Notes under the pieces: model-generated
What the model saw: the letters and a program-made list of their open reading frames with translations, nothing else
What the model was told of the DNA's origin: nothing
The model's database searches: none
Assembly (NCBI GenBank): GCA_017463125.1
Contig: JAFTPV010000019.1
Coordinates: 62,001 to 126,000 of the forward strand
Length of the DNA stretch: 64,000 bases
From: Clostridia bacterium
GTDB taxonomy: Bacteria > Bacillota > Clostridia > Oscillospirales > CAG-272
Reading direction: 5' to 3'
Translations under genes and position numbers: made by a program
Part shown: in pieces, positions 1 to 8,201 of the stretch
How the letters are laid out: each line of letters begins with the position of its first letter
Position numbering within the stretch: position 1 is the stretch's first letter

Positions 1-2383
1 TTTTCTTTCTATTTTCTATTTTTTCTGCCAACAAAGAAACAAATCTCTCTATATTTTTTCTGAACAGCTCCAGCAAGAGCGAAAGAGATATTCCTATACC
101 GAGCATACCAACAAGGAACATCGGGTTTTCAAACGCAGGTAGGAATCCAAGCATATCCGGTGTCAATATCGGCAAAAGACTGCCTACTAAAACGCTCAAT
201 GGGGCTGTTACCAAAATAGCAACACCAATGAATATGCAGACGCCAAGGCGGAAGCGAGTATAGGGACGGCAAAGGGACAAAAGATTGATATATCCCACAA
301 CCGTAACCACTATCATAGCCACTGAATTACGGCACTCGACAGATATTCCCACACCGAGCGTACCAAGTATAAGTATCAGGAGAACAGGCAGATACATTAC
401 TATAGCGCTGGGTACACTTTTTATTAAAATGTTCTTGAGGAAGGAGCCCTTTATTCTCTCGTTATTCGGCTCTAGAGCCAAAAGCACGGAGGATATTCCT
501 ATGACAAACATCTCAAGCAGCATAAACTGCTTTGGTTCAAAGGGATAGGTAACTCCGGGAGCAAATATTGCAAAGATTGAAAGTCCTATAACGAATACCG
601 TTTTCATAAGGAAGAGAGATGCCGACGAGCGCACGTTGTTTATACACCTTCGTCCTTCTCTTACAACATCGGGCAAAGCCGCAAAATCCGAATCCAAAAG
701 AACTATATCCGACACGCCCTTTGCTACGTCACTGCCCTCTGCCATAGCTATGGCACAGTTTGACTCCTTCAATGCAAGAGTATCATTTACGCCATCACCC
801 GTCATAGCAACCGTGTGTCCCGCCTTCTTCAGCGCCTTTATAAGAAGAACCTTTTGCTCCGGAGTAACCCTTCCGAATACCGAATATTTATCTGCTGACG
901 AGACAAGCTCTTCGTCGGAAAGCGAATCACAGGAGATATAATTTTCGGCTCCTATGACTCCGACTCTTTTCGCAATAGACGATACGGTTTTTGCATTATC
1001 ACCCGAAATTATCTTTACTGTAACGCCTTGTTTTTGGAAATTATGTATAGTTTCATTTGCATTTTTACGTATTCTGTCACAAATTGCTACCAACGCGACA
1101 GCAACTCCCGATGAATTAATAGAGTCGAGCTTTGCAAGTACAAGCACTCTCTCGCCAAGAGATGCGCGCTCGTTTATTTTTTCTTCTGCCTCACCGGATA
1201 TTTCGCAAGGTACAAATCCTGCGGCTCCTATCGCATAGCACCCTACCCCTTCTATCTCAACCGCCGAATATTTTCTCTCCGACGAGAAGGGAATACGCTC
1301 CTTTACAGTCGAGTCCTCTCTGCCGAACCTTTCTATAAGGGCACGGGACGTATTGTTTATACTCTGCTCCGCCCCTTCAATCAGGGATATCATTCTGCCT
1401 ATCTCGCCCTCGTCGGAGCCGTCAAGGGACTCAACGCAGGTGACGTACATCGTACCGTCGGTTATGGTACCCGTTTTGTCAAGGCAAAGAACATCTGCCG
1501 AGGCGAGCATTTCAATCGAATACATATCCTGAACGAGAGTTCTTTTTTTTGCAAGCTTTATAACGCTGAGAGTCAAAGTAACGGTTATAAGAAGATAAAC
1601 ACCTGCGGGAATCATTCCTATAATAGAGCCCGAGGTCTTTTCCACCGTTTCGATAAAGTCAAAGCCGGTATCGTAATAATTTGTAACTGCCATTGCCGCC
1701 GCCATCGGTATTATGAATATACCTATATATTTTATAAGGCGGTTAAGGTCGCGGAAAAGATTTGATGATGGAGCCTTAAATCCCTTTGCCGCACTCTCTA
1801 GCTTATGAACATAGTTGTCTTTGCCTACCCTTACGGCTTTAGCAAAAACCGCTCCGCTGACAAGAAAGCTGCCCGCAAGGAGAGAGTCACCCTCTTTTTT
1901 CGCAATAGCGTTTGACTCGCCTGTAAGCATACTCTCGTTAAGCTCGGCAAAGCCAGATACCACAACGGAATCCGCCTGTACCTGCATACCCATCTCGAGC
2001 TTTATAACATCACCGAGAACTATCTCGGAGGCCTTTATTTTTACGAGCATGCCGCCTCTTACCACCTCGGCATACGGCTCTGTGGAAACAGAGAGCTTCT
2101 CAACCGTTATCTTTGCCCTTATTTCCTGGACGACCGCTATAAGAACATTAGGAATTACTATAAATAAAAAGGTAGTGTTGGTAAAGCTTCCTGTTGCTAT
2201 AAGGATTATCGCAACGACGGTCCACACAAGGTTAAAGAAGGTAAAAAGATTTTCACCTATTATCTCAAGGTAGCTCTTGCCCGACCTTTCCTTTACAAAA
2301 TTTACATTACCGAGTCTTCTTGCCTCACATACCTCTTCGTCGGTAAGGCCAAGACTTAAAATATCATTATCTACGCTTTTCAT
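1..2383 (-). CDS. HAD-family P-type cation-transporting ATPase (3' end cut off by window edge)
   Basis: Membrane ion pump driven by ATP through an aspartyl-phosphate intermediate. The reverse strand is open from an ATG at 2383 to the first base with no stop, giving about 794 residues, so only the extreme C-terminus is missing. Visible motifs are the actuator-loop LTGES, the phosphorylation motif DKTGT followed by ITDG, and the hinge GDGVNDTLALKES. Hydrophobic segments lie after about residue 45, around residues 225-275, and repeatedly in the C-terminal third. The M4 motif reads IPAG where many Ca2+ pumps have PEGL. Overall it resembles the Exp7/CtpE-like branch of Firmicutes P-type ATPases. 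The ion (Ca2+ or Mg2+ likely) is inferred. It has its own sigma-A promoter and is transcribed away from the PAP2 gene. Confidence 0.9.
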   Translation of the reverse strand, partial: MKSVDNDILSLGLTDEEVCEARRLGNVNFVKERSGKSYLEIIGENLFTFFNLVWTVVAIILIATGSFTNTTFLFIVIPNVLIAVVQEIRAKITVEKLSVSTEPYAEVVRGGMLVKIKASEIVLGDVIKLEMGMQVQADSVVVSGFAELNESMLTGESNAIAKKEGDSLLAGSFLVSGAVFAKAVRVGKDNYVHKLESAAKGFKAPSSNLFRDLNRLIKYIGIFIIPMAAAMAVTNYYDTGFDFIETVEKTSGSIIGMIPAGVYLLITVTLTLSVIKLAKKRTLVQDMYSIEMLASADVLCLDKTGTITDGTMYVTCVESLDGSDEGEIGRMISLIEGAEQSINNTSRALIERFGREDSTVKERIPFSSERKYSAVEIEGVGCYAIGAAGFVPCEISGEAEEKINERASLGERVLVLAKLDSINSSGVAVALVAICDRIRKNANETIHNFQKQGVTVKIISGDNAKTVSSIAKRVGVIGAENYISCDSLSDEELVSSADKYSVFGRVTPEQKVLLIKALKKAGHTVAMTGDGVNDTLALKESNCAIAMAEGSDVAKGVSDIVLLDSDFAALPDVVREGRRCINNVRSSASLFLMKTVFVIGLSIFAIFAPGVTYPFEPKQFMLLEMFVIGISSVLLALEPNNERIKGSFLKNILIKSVPSAIVMYLPVLLILILGTLGVGISVECRNSVAMIVVTVVGYINLLSLCRPYTRFRLGVCIFIGVAILVTAPLSVLVGSLLPILTPDMLGFLPAFENPMFLVGMLGIGISLSLLLELFRKNIERFVSLLAEKIENRKK

Positions 2384-2415
2384 ATCGCTATCCTCTTTAA
2401 TTTTTACACCACATA

Positions 2416-2444
2416 ATAATACCATAACCAAATTGCTTTGTCAA
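2416..2444 (-). promoter_or_regulatory. Sigma-A promoter of the P-type ATPase gene
   Basis: On the minus strand a TTGACA -35 (2439-2444) is followed after 17 bp by TATTAT (2416-2421), about 33 bp before the ATPase start codon. The -35 is perfect and the -10 has one mismatch to TATAAT. Confidence 0.7.
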
Positions 2445-2483
2445 CAAATTCGATACGGCTTATTTTAATTTTACTTAAAAATC

Positions 2484-2512
2484 TTTACTTATATCACTTT
2501 TTATGGTATAAT
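2484..2512 (+). promoter_or_regulatory. Sigma-A promoter of the PAP2 gene
   Basis: TTTACT (2484-2489), a 17-bp spacer, then a perfect TATAAT (2507-2512), 30 bp upstream of the ATG at 2543. It is divergent from the ATPase promoter. Confidence 0.6.
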
Positions 2513-2542
2513 GGTAACGAAATAAAAAAAGAGAGATATAAA

Positions 2543-3031
2543 ATGGAAAATATATTAAAAACTGTTTATGAAAATAAGAGGCTTTTTAATACGCTTCTTT
2601 TCATTTCTCACTTTATTTCTGCCTTATCGGTAGTGGCTGCGGCTGTTATTTTTGTAAAAGCGTTTTTCATTTCTCCTTTTTCTCTGATAAAGCTTGCTAT
2701 TATACTTGGAATTCCTTTTATAGCTGTAAGCATTATAAGAAAACTATTAAATAAAAAAAGACCTTATGAAATATATGATTTTTACGAAATAAAGCCGAAG
2801 AAAAGAGAGGGACTTTCATTTCCCTCACGTCACGCTCATTCGTTTTTTGCCGTTTCGTTGGCTGTGTCCTTCTTTTACCCCATTCTTTTTATACCATTAC
2901 TAATTTTAGGTTTAGCTTTATGCACCTTCAGAGTCCTTTTGGGAATTCATTTTATAAGGGACGTCGTTACCGGCGCTCTTACCGGAACAATTTCCACTAT
3001 TTTAGGATTTTTAATACTTTCGACTCTTTAA
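2543..3031 (+). CDS. PAP2-family membrane phosphatase
   Basis: Predicted 162-residue integral membrane phosphatase of the phosphatidic acid phosphatase type 2 superfamily. The three signature blocks are present: KKRPYE (a reduced KxxxxxxRP block), SFPSRH (matching PSGH), and the R-to-H-to-D block ending in GIHFIRDVV. Four to five hydrophobic segments fit a small lipid-pyrophosphate or lipid-phosphate phosphatase. The open frame extends upstream to 2438, but the ATG at 2543 is preferred because it follows a purine-rich stretch and the promoter at 2484-2512. A hairpin terminator follows immediately. Substrate (undecaprenyl pyrophosphate or a phospholipid) cannot be told from sequence. Confidence 0.85.
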   Translation: MENILKTVYENKRLFNTLLFISHFISALSVVAAAVIFVKAFFISPFSLIKLAIILGIPFIAVSIIRKLLNKKRPYEIYDFYEIKPKKREGLSFPSRHAHSFFAVSLAVSFFYPILFIPLLILGLALCTFRVLLGIHFIRDVVTGALTGTISTILGFLILSTL

Positions 3032-3033
3032 TG

Positions 3034-3068
3034 AAAGCCGTCCATATCTATAAAGGACGGCTTTTTTA
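3034..3068 (+). terminator. Rho-independent terminator after the PAP2 gene
   Basis: Inverted arms AAAGCCGTCC (3034-3043) and GGACGGCTTT (3055-3064), an 11-nt loop, and a run of T on the plus strand. It separates the PAP2 gene from the sporulation operon. Confidence 0.85.
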
Positions 3069-3078
3069 TTTTTATTTT

Positions 3079-3107
3079 GCATATTTTTCCAACACCTGAC
3101 AATAATA
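3079..3107 (+). promoter_or_regulatory. Sigma-G-like forespore promoter of the spoVA operon
   Basis: GCATA (3079-3083) matches the sigma-G -35 pattern. After 17 bp, AATAATA (3101-3107) matches six of seven positions of the sigma-G -10 pattern CATWMTA. It lies 28 bp before the first spoVA gene, and the B. subtilis spoVA operon is known to be sigma-G dependent. No sigma-A promoter was seen here. Confidence 0.5.
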
Positions 3108-3134
3108 TATGCAAAATTAAACGAGGATAAAATA

Positions 3135-4565
3135 ATGGGAGAAAAAAACGCGAACCCGTTAAGCTATATCTACACAGAAAACGTAGAGGACCTAAGAAAT
3201 ATCCTTAATATAAAGGAAAACTTTGACCTTATAGAAAGACATCTTACCGTAGCGGATTCGGATATGTGCTTTTTCTATATTGACGGCTTTGTTAAGGACG
3301 GCGAAATGTTAAGGATAATGCAATATCTCCTCTCTCTGAAAAAGCCGCAAACAGCAGAGGAGCTTGAAAAAAAGCTGCCGTACGTTGAGGTTGCGCGCAC
3401 CTTTGATAAAAATGAAATTATAAGAGCTATTCTTTCCGGTCAAACGGCAATACTTACCGAAAGATTCGGCAACGAATGTATTCTTTTAGACCTGAGAACC
3501 TACCCCGCAAGACCTACTCAAGAACCGGAAACGGACAAGGTTATGCAGGGAGCGAGGGACGGCTTTGTTGAAACGCTGGTTATTAATACCGCTCTTATAA
3601 GACGGAGAATAAGAGATCCGCGTCTTGTTATGGAATATACGAATATAGGTGGCTCGTCTGCAACGGATATCGTTATATGTTATATGAAGGGAATTTGTGA
3701 CGAGGAGCTTCTCGAGAGCGTGAGAAAAAAAATAAACGAAGCAAAGCCAAAAACTCTAACTCTAGGATTTCAGAGTCTTGCCGAATCATTAGTTCGCTCT
3801 GGGTGGTTTAACCCTTTTCCAAAAATAAGAACGACCGAAAGACCTGACACTGCGGCGGCACAGGTTCTTGAAGGAAATATAATAGTTCTATGCGATACCT
3901 CACCGCAGGCTATGATATTACCAACCTCAATTTTCAGCTATCTTGAGGAAACGGACGATTTTTGCTTTCCTCCCCTTACAGGAACCTATTTAAGACTAGT
4001 AAGAACCTTTATTCTTCTTTTATCCGTCGTTATAACTCCTCTTTGGTATCTGTCAATTGAATATTCTTATATTCTTCCGAGCGAGCTTCTTTTTTTGGTT
4101 CCCGACAATCCCGGTGCAATACCTATAATAATGCAGCTTTTTTTAGTAGAGATTGCTATAGACGGTCTAAAAATAGCTTCAATGAATACTCCCGACATTC
4201 TTTCTAATTCTCTGTCCGTTGTCGGAGCTCTTATTCTCGGTGACTTTGCCGTTGACGTTGGGTGGCTGTGCGGTGACGTTATACTTTATATGGCGTTTGT
4301 TGCTATTGCAAATTTTGCACAGCAAAATCACGAGCTCGGTTACGCATTTAAGTTTATGAGAGTTATTATTCTTTTCCTAGTATATTTTCTCGGAATATGG
4401 GGATTCGGACTAGGACTTGCCATCTTCTGTATTCTCGTTGCTACCAATAAGACCGTTACGGGAAAGCGGCATTATCTTTATCCCCTAATACCTTTTGAGC
4501 CAAAGGTTTTCTTAAATCTTTTTATAAGACGCAAAAAGCACGACTTTGAAAGCAAAACAAAGTAA
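3135..4565 (+). CDS. spoVAF: GerA-family spore germination protein (SpoVAF-like)
   Basis: A 476-residue inner spore membrane protein of the GerA/SpoVAF family. It has a soluble N-terminal half of about 280 residues with family blocks around DGFVKDG and IGGSSATDI, and a membrane domain with four or five segments between about residues 290 and 440, including a FPPLTGTYLRL block. It is the first gene of a four-gene operon with spoVAC, spoVAD and spoVAE. In Bacillus spoVAF is instead the last gene of the operon. SpoVAF contributes to germination through the SpoVA dipicolinate channel. The GerAA-type receptor subunit is the alternative call, but no gerB or gerC partner is beside it. Confidence 0.85.
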   Translation: MGEKNANPLSYIYTENVEDLRNILNIKENFDLIERHLTVADSDMCFFYIDGFVKDGEMLRIMQYLLSLKKPQTAEELEKKLPYVEVARTFDKNEIIRAILSGQTAILTERFGNECILLDLRTYPARPTQEPETDKVMQGARDGFVETLVINTALIRRRIRDPRLVMEYTNIGGSSATDIVICYMKGICDEELLESVRKKINEAKPKTLTLGFQSLAESLVRSGWFNPFPKIRTTERPDTAAAQVLEGNIIVLCDTSPQAMILPTSIFSYLEETDDFCFPPLTGTYLRLVRTFILLLSVVITPLWYLSIEYSYILPSELLFLVPDNPGAIPIIMQLFLVEIAIDGLKIASMNTPDILSNSLSVVGALILGDFAVDVGWLCGDVILYMAFVAIANFAQQNHELGYAFKFMRVIILFLVYFLGIWGFGLGLAIFCILVATNKTVTGKRHYLYPLIPFEPKVFLNLFIRRKKHDFESKTK

Positions 4566-4580
4566 AAAGCGAGGTTTTTT

Positions 4581-5021
4581 ATGGATATTAATGAGAAAAA
4601 GAGGCTTATTAAAAAACATTCACCAAAATCCCCAATAGTTAAAAATATGTTTTTTGCTTTTTTAATAGGCGGTCTTATTTGCGCGCTTGGTGAGGTTATT
4701 TTTATTATAGCGAGTGAATTTTTTGATGAGAAAACATCACAAACGATTGTTACTCTTATTCTTATCTTTCTTGCTGCGGCTCTCACGGGATTTGGAATAT
4801 TTGATAAAATTGCAAGGGTTGCCGGAGCAGGAACTCTTCTCCCCGTTACGGGTTTTTCAAACGCTGTCGTTTCAGAGGCTCTTGACTCAAAAAGCGAGGG
4901 CTTCGTTCTCGGTGTAGGAGCAAAAATTTTCACCGTCGCGGGTCCCGTTATACTTTTCGGTATATCGTCAGGCGTCGTGTACGGCATTATCTATTATTTA
5001 TATACGCTTTTTATGGGGTGA
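4581..5021 (+). CDS. spoVAC: Stage V sporulation protein AC
   Basis: A 146-residue membrane protein matching SpoVAC, a mechanosensitive-like subunit of the channel that moves dipicolinic acid into the forespore and out during germination. It has a basic N-terminus, three to four hydrophobic segments and the conserved core LLPVTGFSNAVVSEALDSK. Its ATG lies 15 bp after spoVAF and it ends 3 bp before spoVAD, so it is clearly in the same transcript. Confidence 0.95.
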   Translation: MDINEKKRLIKKHSPKSPIVKNMFFAFLIGGLICALGEVIFIIASEFFDEKTSQTIVTLILIFLAAALTGFGIFDKIARVAGAGTLLPVTGFSNAVVSEALDSKSEGFVLGVGAKIFTVAGPVILFGISSGVVYGIIYYLYTLFMG

Positions 5022-5024
5022 ATA

Positions 5025-6029
5025 ATGAAAAGAATTACCGAACTTAAAAGAGATATAAGATTTGTTTCTTTCTCCGCTGTGGGAGGATACGAGGAAGGTA
5101 TTGGTCCTCTCGGTAAAAATTTTGACATTATAGATAATTCAGGAAAATTCGGTCAAAAAACGTGGGAGCTTGCAGAGGGAGAAATGGGAAGAATTTGCCT
5201 AAACACAAGCTTTACTAAATCCGGTCTTTCGCACACTGATATAGACATTATAGTAGCAGGAGATCTTCAAAACCAGTGCGTTGCTACCTCGCTTGGACTC
5301 GCGAGCTTTGGAATTCCTTATATAGGAGTTTACGGCGCATGCTCAACCTGCACGGAATCCTTAATGATACTCTCCTCCTTTATGAATTCTAATCCGGATA
5401 TAAAATACGGTGCTGCCGTTACCACCTCACACAACTCTGCTGCGGAAAGGCAGTTTAGAACCCCGATAGAATACGGTGGACAGCGTTCTCCCTCTGCCCA
5501 GTGGACCTCAACCGCTGCAGGATCCTTCATCCTAGGAGATAGAGGAAAAGTAAGGATTTCTTCTTATATGCCCGGCAGGATTATTGACGGAGTTACCTCT
5601 GATGGAAGCAATATGGGTGCAGCTATGGCATTTGCTGCCGCAGACACTATAAAATCATATTTTGAAGAGTCAGGAGAAAAATCCGATGAATTTGATTATA
5701 TAATAACGGGAGATCTTGGAAGGGTTGGCTCTGATATTCTTTACGATATTCTTAAAAACGAGGTTTTCGGGTTTGAAACCATACACCGCGACTGCGGTCT
5801 GATTCTCTACGACTCCGAAAAAAAGGACGTTCACAGCGGAGCCTCAGGCTGCGGCACGAGCGCATCGGTTTTAGCTTCTCATTTTCTCCCTATGCTTGAA
5901 GAAGGAAAAATTAAAAAAATACTCTTTTTATCAACCGGAGCTCTTATGAGTCCTTCAAGTCTTCTTCAAGGAGAAAGTATTTACGGTATAGCTCCGTTAA
6001 TTAAACTTGAATATATAGAGGATATATAA
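5025..6029 (+). CDS. spoVAD: Stage V sporulation protein AD
   Basis: A 334-residue soluble protein of the SpoVAD family, which has a thiolase-like fold and binds dipicolinic acid for uptake into the developing spore. Recognisable blocks are the early GIGPLGKNFD, the glycine-rich GVYGACSTCTESL, a TSHNSAAERQFR segment and the late GASGCGTSASV. Length matches the family (about 335-340). It is tightly packed between spoVAC and spoVAE. Confidence 0.95.
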   Translation: MKRITELKRDIRFVSFSAVGGYEEGIGPLGKNFDIIDNSGKFGQKTWELAEGEMGRICLNTSFTKSGLSHTDIDIIVAGDLQNQCVATSLGLASFGIPYIGVYGACSTCTESLMILSSFMNSNPDIKYGAAVTTSHNSAAERQFRTPIEYGGQRSPSAQWTSTAAGSFILGDRGKVRISSYMPGRIIDGVTSDGSNMGAAMAFAAADTIKSYFEESGEKSDEFDYIITGDLGRVGSDILYDILKNEVFGFETIHRDCGLILYDSEKKDVHSGASGCGTSASVLASHFLPMLEEGKIKKILFLSTGALMSPSSLLQGESIYGIAPLIKLEYIEDI

Positions 6030-6404
6030 ATGGAAAGTATAATATATAAGGTTCTTTTAGCCTTTGTCGGCGGCGGTTTTTTATCTCTTTTAGCACAGAT
6101 ACTAATAGACAAAACAAAGCTCACACCCGCAAGAATACTAGTCTTTTTTGTTTCACTCGGAGTTTTGGTATACGGTATAGGACTTTATGATCCTTTATAT
6201 GAAATATTTGGAAGAGGCGTGGCTACCCCGCTTTTAGGATTTGGAGCAAATATTGCAAAAGGGGTAAAGGAAGCTGTTGATAAAGAAGGTATTTTAGGTG
6301 CCTTGTCAGGCGGACTTACAGCATCTTCTGCCGGTATAACTCTGGCTCTTTTTTTAGGCCTTATTTTCTCATTTATTTTCAAAACAAAGCAAAAAAGAAT
6401 GTAA
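6030..6404 (+). CDS. spoVAE: Stage V sporulation protein AE
   Basis: A 124-residue protein with three to four hydrophobic segments and the family block GRGVATPLLGFGANIAKGV. It corresponds to SpoVAE (SpoVAEb-type), a membrane subunit of the dipicolinate channel. It begins directly after the spoVAD stop codon. No terminator is visible between its stop and the dnaA promoter, so forespore transcription may run on into dnaA. Confidence 0.93.
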   Translation: MESIIYKVLLAFVGGGFLSLLAQILIDKTKLTPARILVFFVSLGVLVYGIGLYDPLYEIFGRGVATPLLGFGANIAKGVKEAVDKEGILGALSGGLTASSAGITLALFLGLIFSFIFKTKQKRM

Positions 6405-6458
6405 ACTATTATTTTGTTTTTGATGTAAACTATCTTTTGCAATTTTTTATCTTTCTTC

Positions 6459-6487
6459 TTGATTTTTTTAATTTTATATGTTATAAT
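6459..6487 (+). promoter_or_regulatory. dnaA promoter
   Basis: TTGATT (6459-6464), a 17-bp spacer and a perfect TATAAT (6482-6487), about 50 bp before the dnaA start. The -10 lies inside an inverted repeat (ATATGTTAT / ATAACATAT, roughly 6477-6497) that could be an operator, though no DnaA box was seen upstream of the gene. Confidence 0.7.
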
Positions 6488-6538
6488 ATAACATATATAA
6501 ATATGTATTTTCATTTTTTCGAGAAGGGAGAGCCTTTT

Positions 6539-7936
6539 ATGGACGATTTTTCCAGTATTTTGGAGCCTCTTAAAGAAAAGCTTAAAGAAAAAACCGGCGC
6601 AGCTAAAACATCCTTTGACCTATGGTTTGGAGATCTTAATATAACTTCATTTACAGAGGACTGCGTTGTTTTTTCAACTCCTACTAAATTAAGAAAAAAA
6701 ATTCTTTCGACAAGATACCTTCAGGTTTTGAAGGACTCTCTTGAGGAAACTGTGGGCTTCCCTATTAATATTGATATTATTTCTCTTGACGATGAGGATG
6801 ATTTTCCTAAATACAGCTACAGCGAAATTCCACGTGAGGAAAATGAGAGTAAAAAGGAAGAAAATATAAAGAGAGAAAAGGATATTCAGAGTATTCTTAA
6901 GGATACTACAGAAAAAAGAACAATACTTGATGAGTATACCTTCGATAATTTCGTTGAGGGTGAATCAAATAAGTTTGCAAAGGCTGCCTGTATGGCAGTT
7001 GCTAAATATCCTTGCGAGGATCAGAACCCTCTCTTCATTCACGGACATTCAGGACTTGGAAAAACTCATTTGCTCTACGCTATAATGCACCATATTAAGA
7101 AAAACAGACCCGAGCTTAAGATAGTTTATAAGACCTGTGAGTCATTTATGAACGAACTTATCGAAGCTATAGGAAATAGACAAACGGCTCCATTTAAGGA
7201 TAAATACCGCTCGGCTGACGTTCTTCTTATAGATGATATTCAGTTCATTGCCGGAAAGGAATCTACACAGGAGGAATTTTTCCACACCTTCTCTACTCTT
7301 TACGAGGCAGGAAAACAGATAATTTTGGCATCTGACAGACCTCCAAGAGAGATAAACCCTCTTACAGATAGATTAAGAACGAGGTTTGAAGGAGGTCTTA
7401 TAGCAGACGTACAGCCCCCTTCATTTGAGTTAAGAACTGCTATTATAAGAAAAAAATCTGAAACTTTAGGAATAACCCTTTCATCAGAGCTTGTCGATTA
7501 TATGGCAGAGAGGCTTAATAATAATATAAGGCAAATTGAGGGAGTTATAAAAAAGCTTTACGCTATCGTTTCATTAACCGGCGCTGACGTTTCAAAGGAA
7601 TCAATTGAACAAATTATTTCAATAGTAGATCCCGGTAATATTCCCACTAATGCTATGATAGAGAGAATACTTTCAGCCGTCAGTCTTAAATACGGTGTTT
7701 CAGTTGAGGATATAAAATCCAAAAAGAAAACGGAAAATATAGTAAATGCAAGACATCTCTCTATTTACATAACAAGAAAGCTTACCGATCTCTCTCTTCC
7801 TGCAATAGGAAAAATTTTCTCAAGAGATCACTCCACTATTATATCATCTATAAATAAGGTTGATATAAATATAAGAACGGTTAAAAATTATGAAGAGGAT
7901 CTTAATTCTCTTATAAAGGAAATAAAGGGTCTATAA
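6539..7936 (+). CDS. dnaA: Chromosomal replication initiator DnaA
   Basis: A 465-residue AAA+ initiator that binds DnaA boxes and melts oriC. Domain I covers residues 1-80, a charged linker about 90-130, Walker A GHSGLGKTH 169-177, Walker B LLIDDIQF 229-236, and the C-terminal helix-turn-helix carries the signature around FSRDHSTIISSINKV. The frame is open from 6437, but the ATG at 6539 is chosen because AAGGGAGAG lies 7 bp upstream and translation from there gives the standard N-terminal domain. It is followed by the oriC-like spacer and dnaN. Confidence 0.98.
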   Translation: MDDFSSILEPLKEKLKEKTGAAKTSFDLWFGDLNITSFTEDCVVFSTPTKLRKKILSTRYLQVLKDSLEETVGFPINIDIISLDDEDDFPKYSYSEIPREENESKKEENIKREKDIQSILKDTTEKRTILDEYTFDNFVEGESNKFAKAACMAVAKYPCEDQNPLFIHGHSGLGKTHLLYAIMHHIKKNRPELKIVYKTCESFMNELIEAIGNRQTAPFKDKYRSADVLLIDDIQFIAGKESTQEEFFHTFSTLYEAGKQIILASDRPPREINPLTDRLRTRFEGGLIADVQPPSFELRTAIIRKKSETLGITLSSELVDYMAERLNNNIRQIEGVIKKLYAIVSLTGADVSKESIEQIISIVDPGNIPTNAMIERILSAVSLKYGVSVEDIKSKKKTENIVNARHLSIYITRKLTDLSLPAIGKIFSRDHSTIISSINKVDINIRTVKNYEEDLNSLIKEIKGL

Positions 7937-8201
7937 GGTTTTCCACATTTTTATGTTTATATGTTTATAAAAAGACTGTGGAAAAGATGTTTATAAATAT
8001 GTTTATAAACTGTAAAAATCAATCCACAGCTCAAAATAATTAAAAATGTGGAAAAATAATTTTATAAAACCATTGGAATATAAAGAAATTTCAACTTTTT
8101 CCACATTATAAACATCCCCTATTACAACTACACCTACCTATAATATATTCATTTTCTCTAATCAAAAAGAGCGTTTCATAAAAAAGAAAGGAAACAGTAA
8201 A
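7937..8201 (+). other. oriC: oriC-like region between dnaA and dnaN
   Basis: AT-rich non-coding spacer with clustered DnaA-box-like 9-mers. TTTTCCACA or its complement occurs at 7939-7947 (+), 7977-7985 (-), 8047-8055 (-) and 8097-8105 (+), and a weaker CAATCCACA at 8020-8028 (+). A second 9-mer, TGTTTATAA, or its complement TTATAAACA, occurs at 7962-7970, 7988-7996, 8000-8008 and 8106-8114, with a near copy at 7954-7962. None is the exact TTATCCACA. Position, composition and box clustering support replication initiation here. The unwinding site is not assigned. Confidence 0.85.

Noticed and set aside
6405-6538. DnaA boxes upstream of dnaA (bipartite origin)
   Set aside because: No 9-mer close to TTATCCACA was found there; only a direct repeat and a palindrome over the -10.
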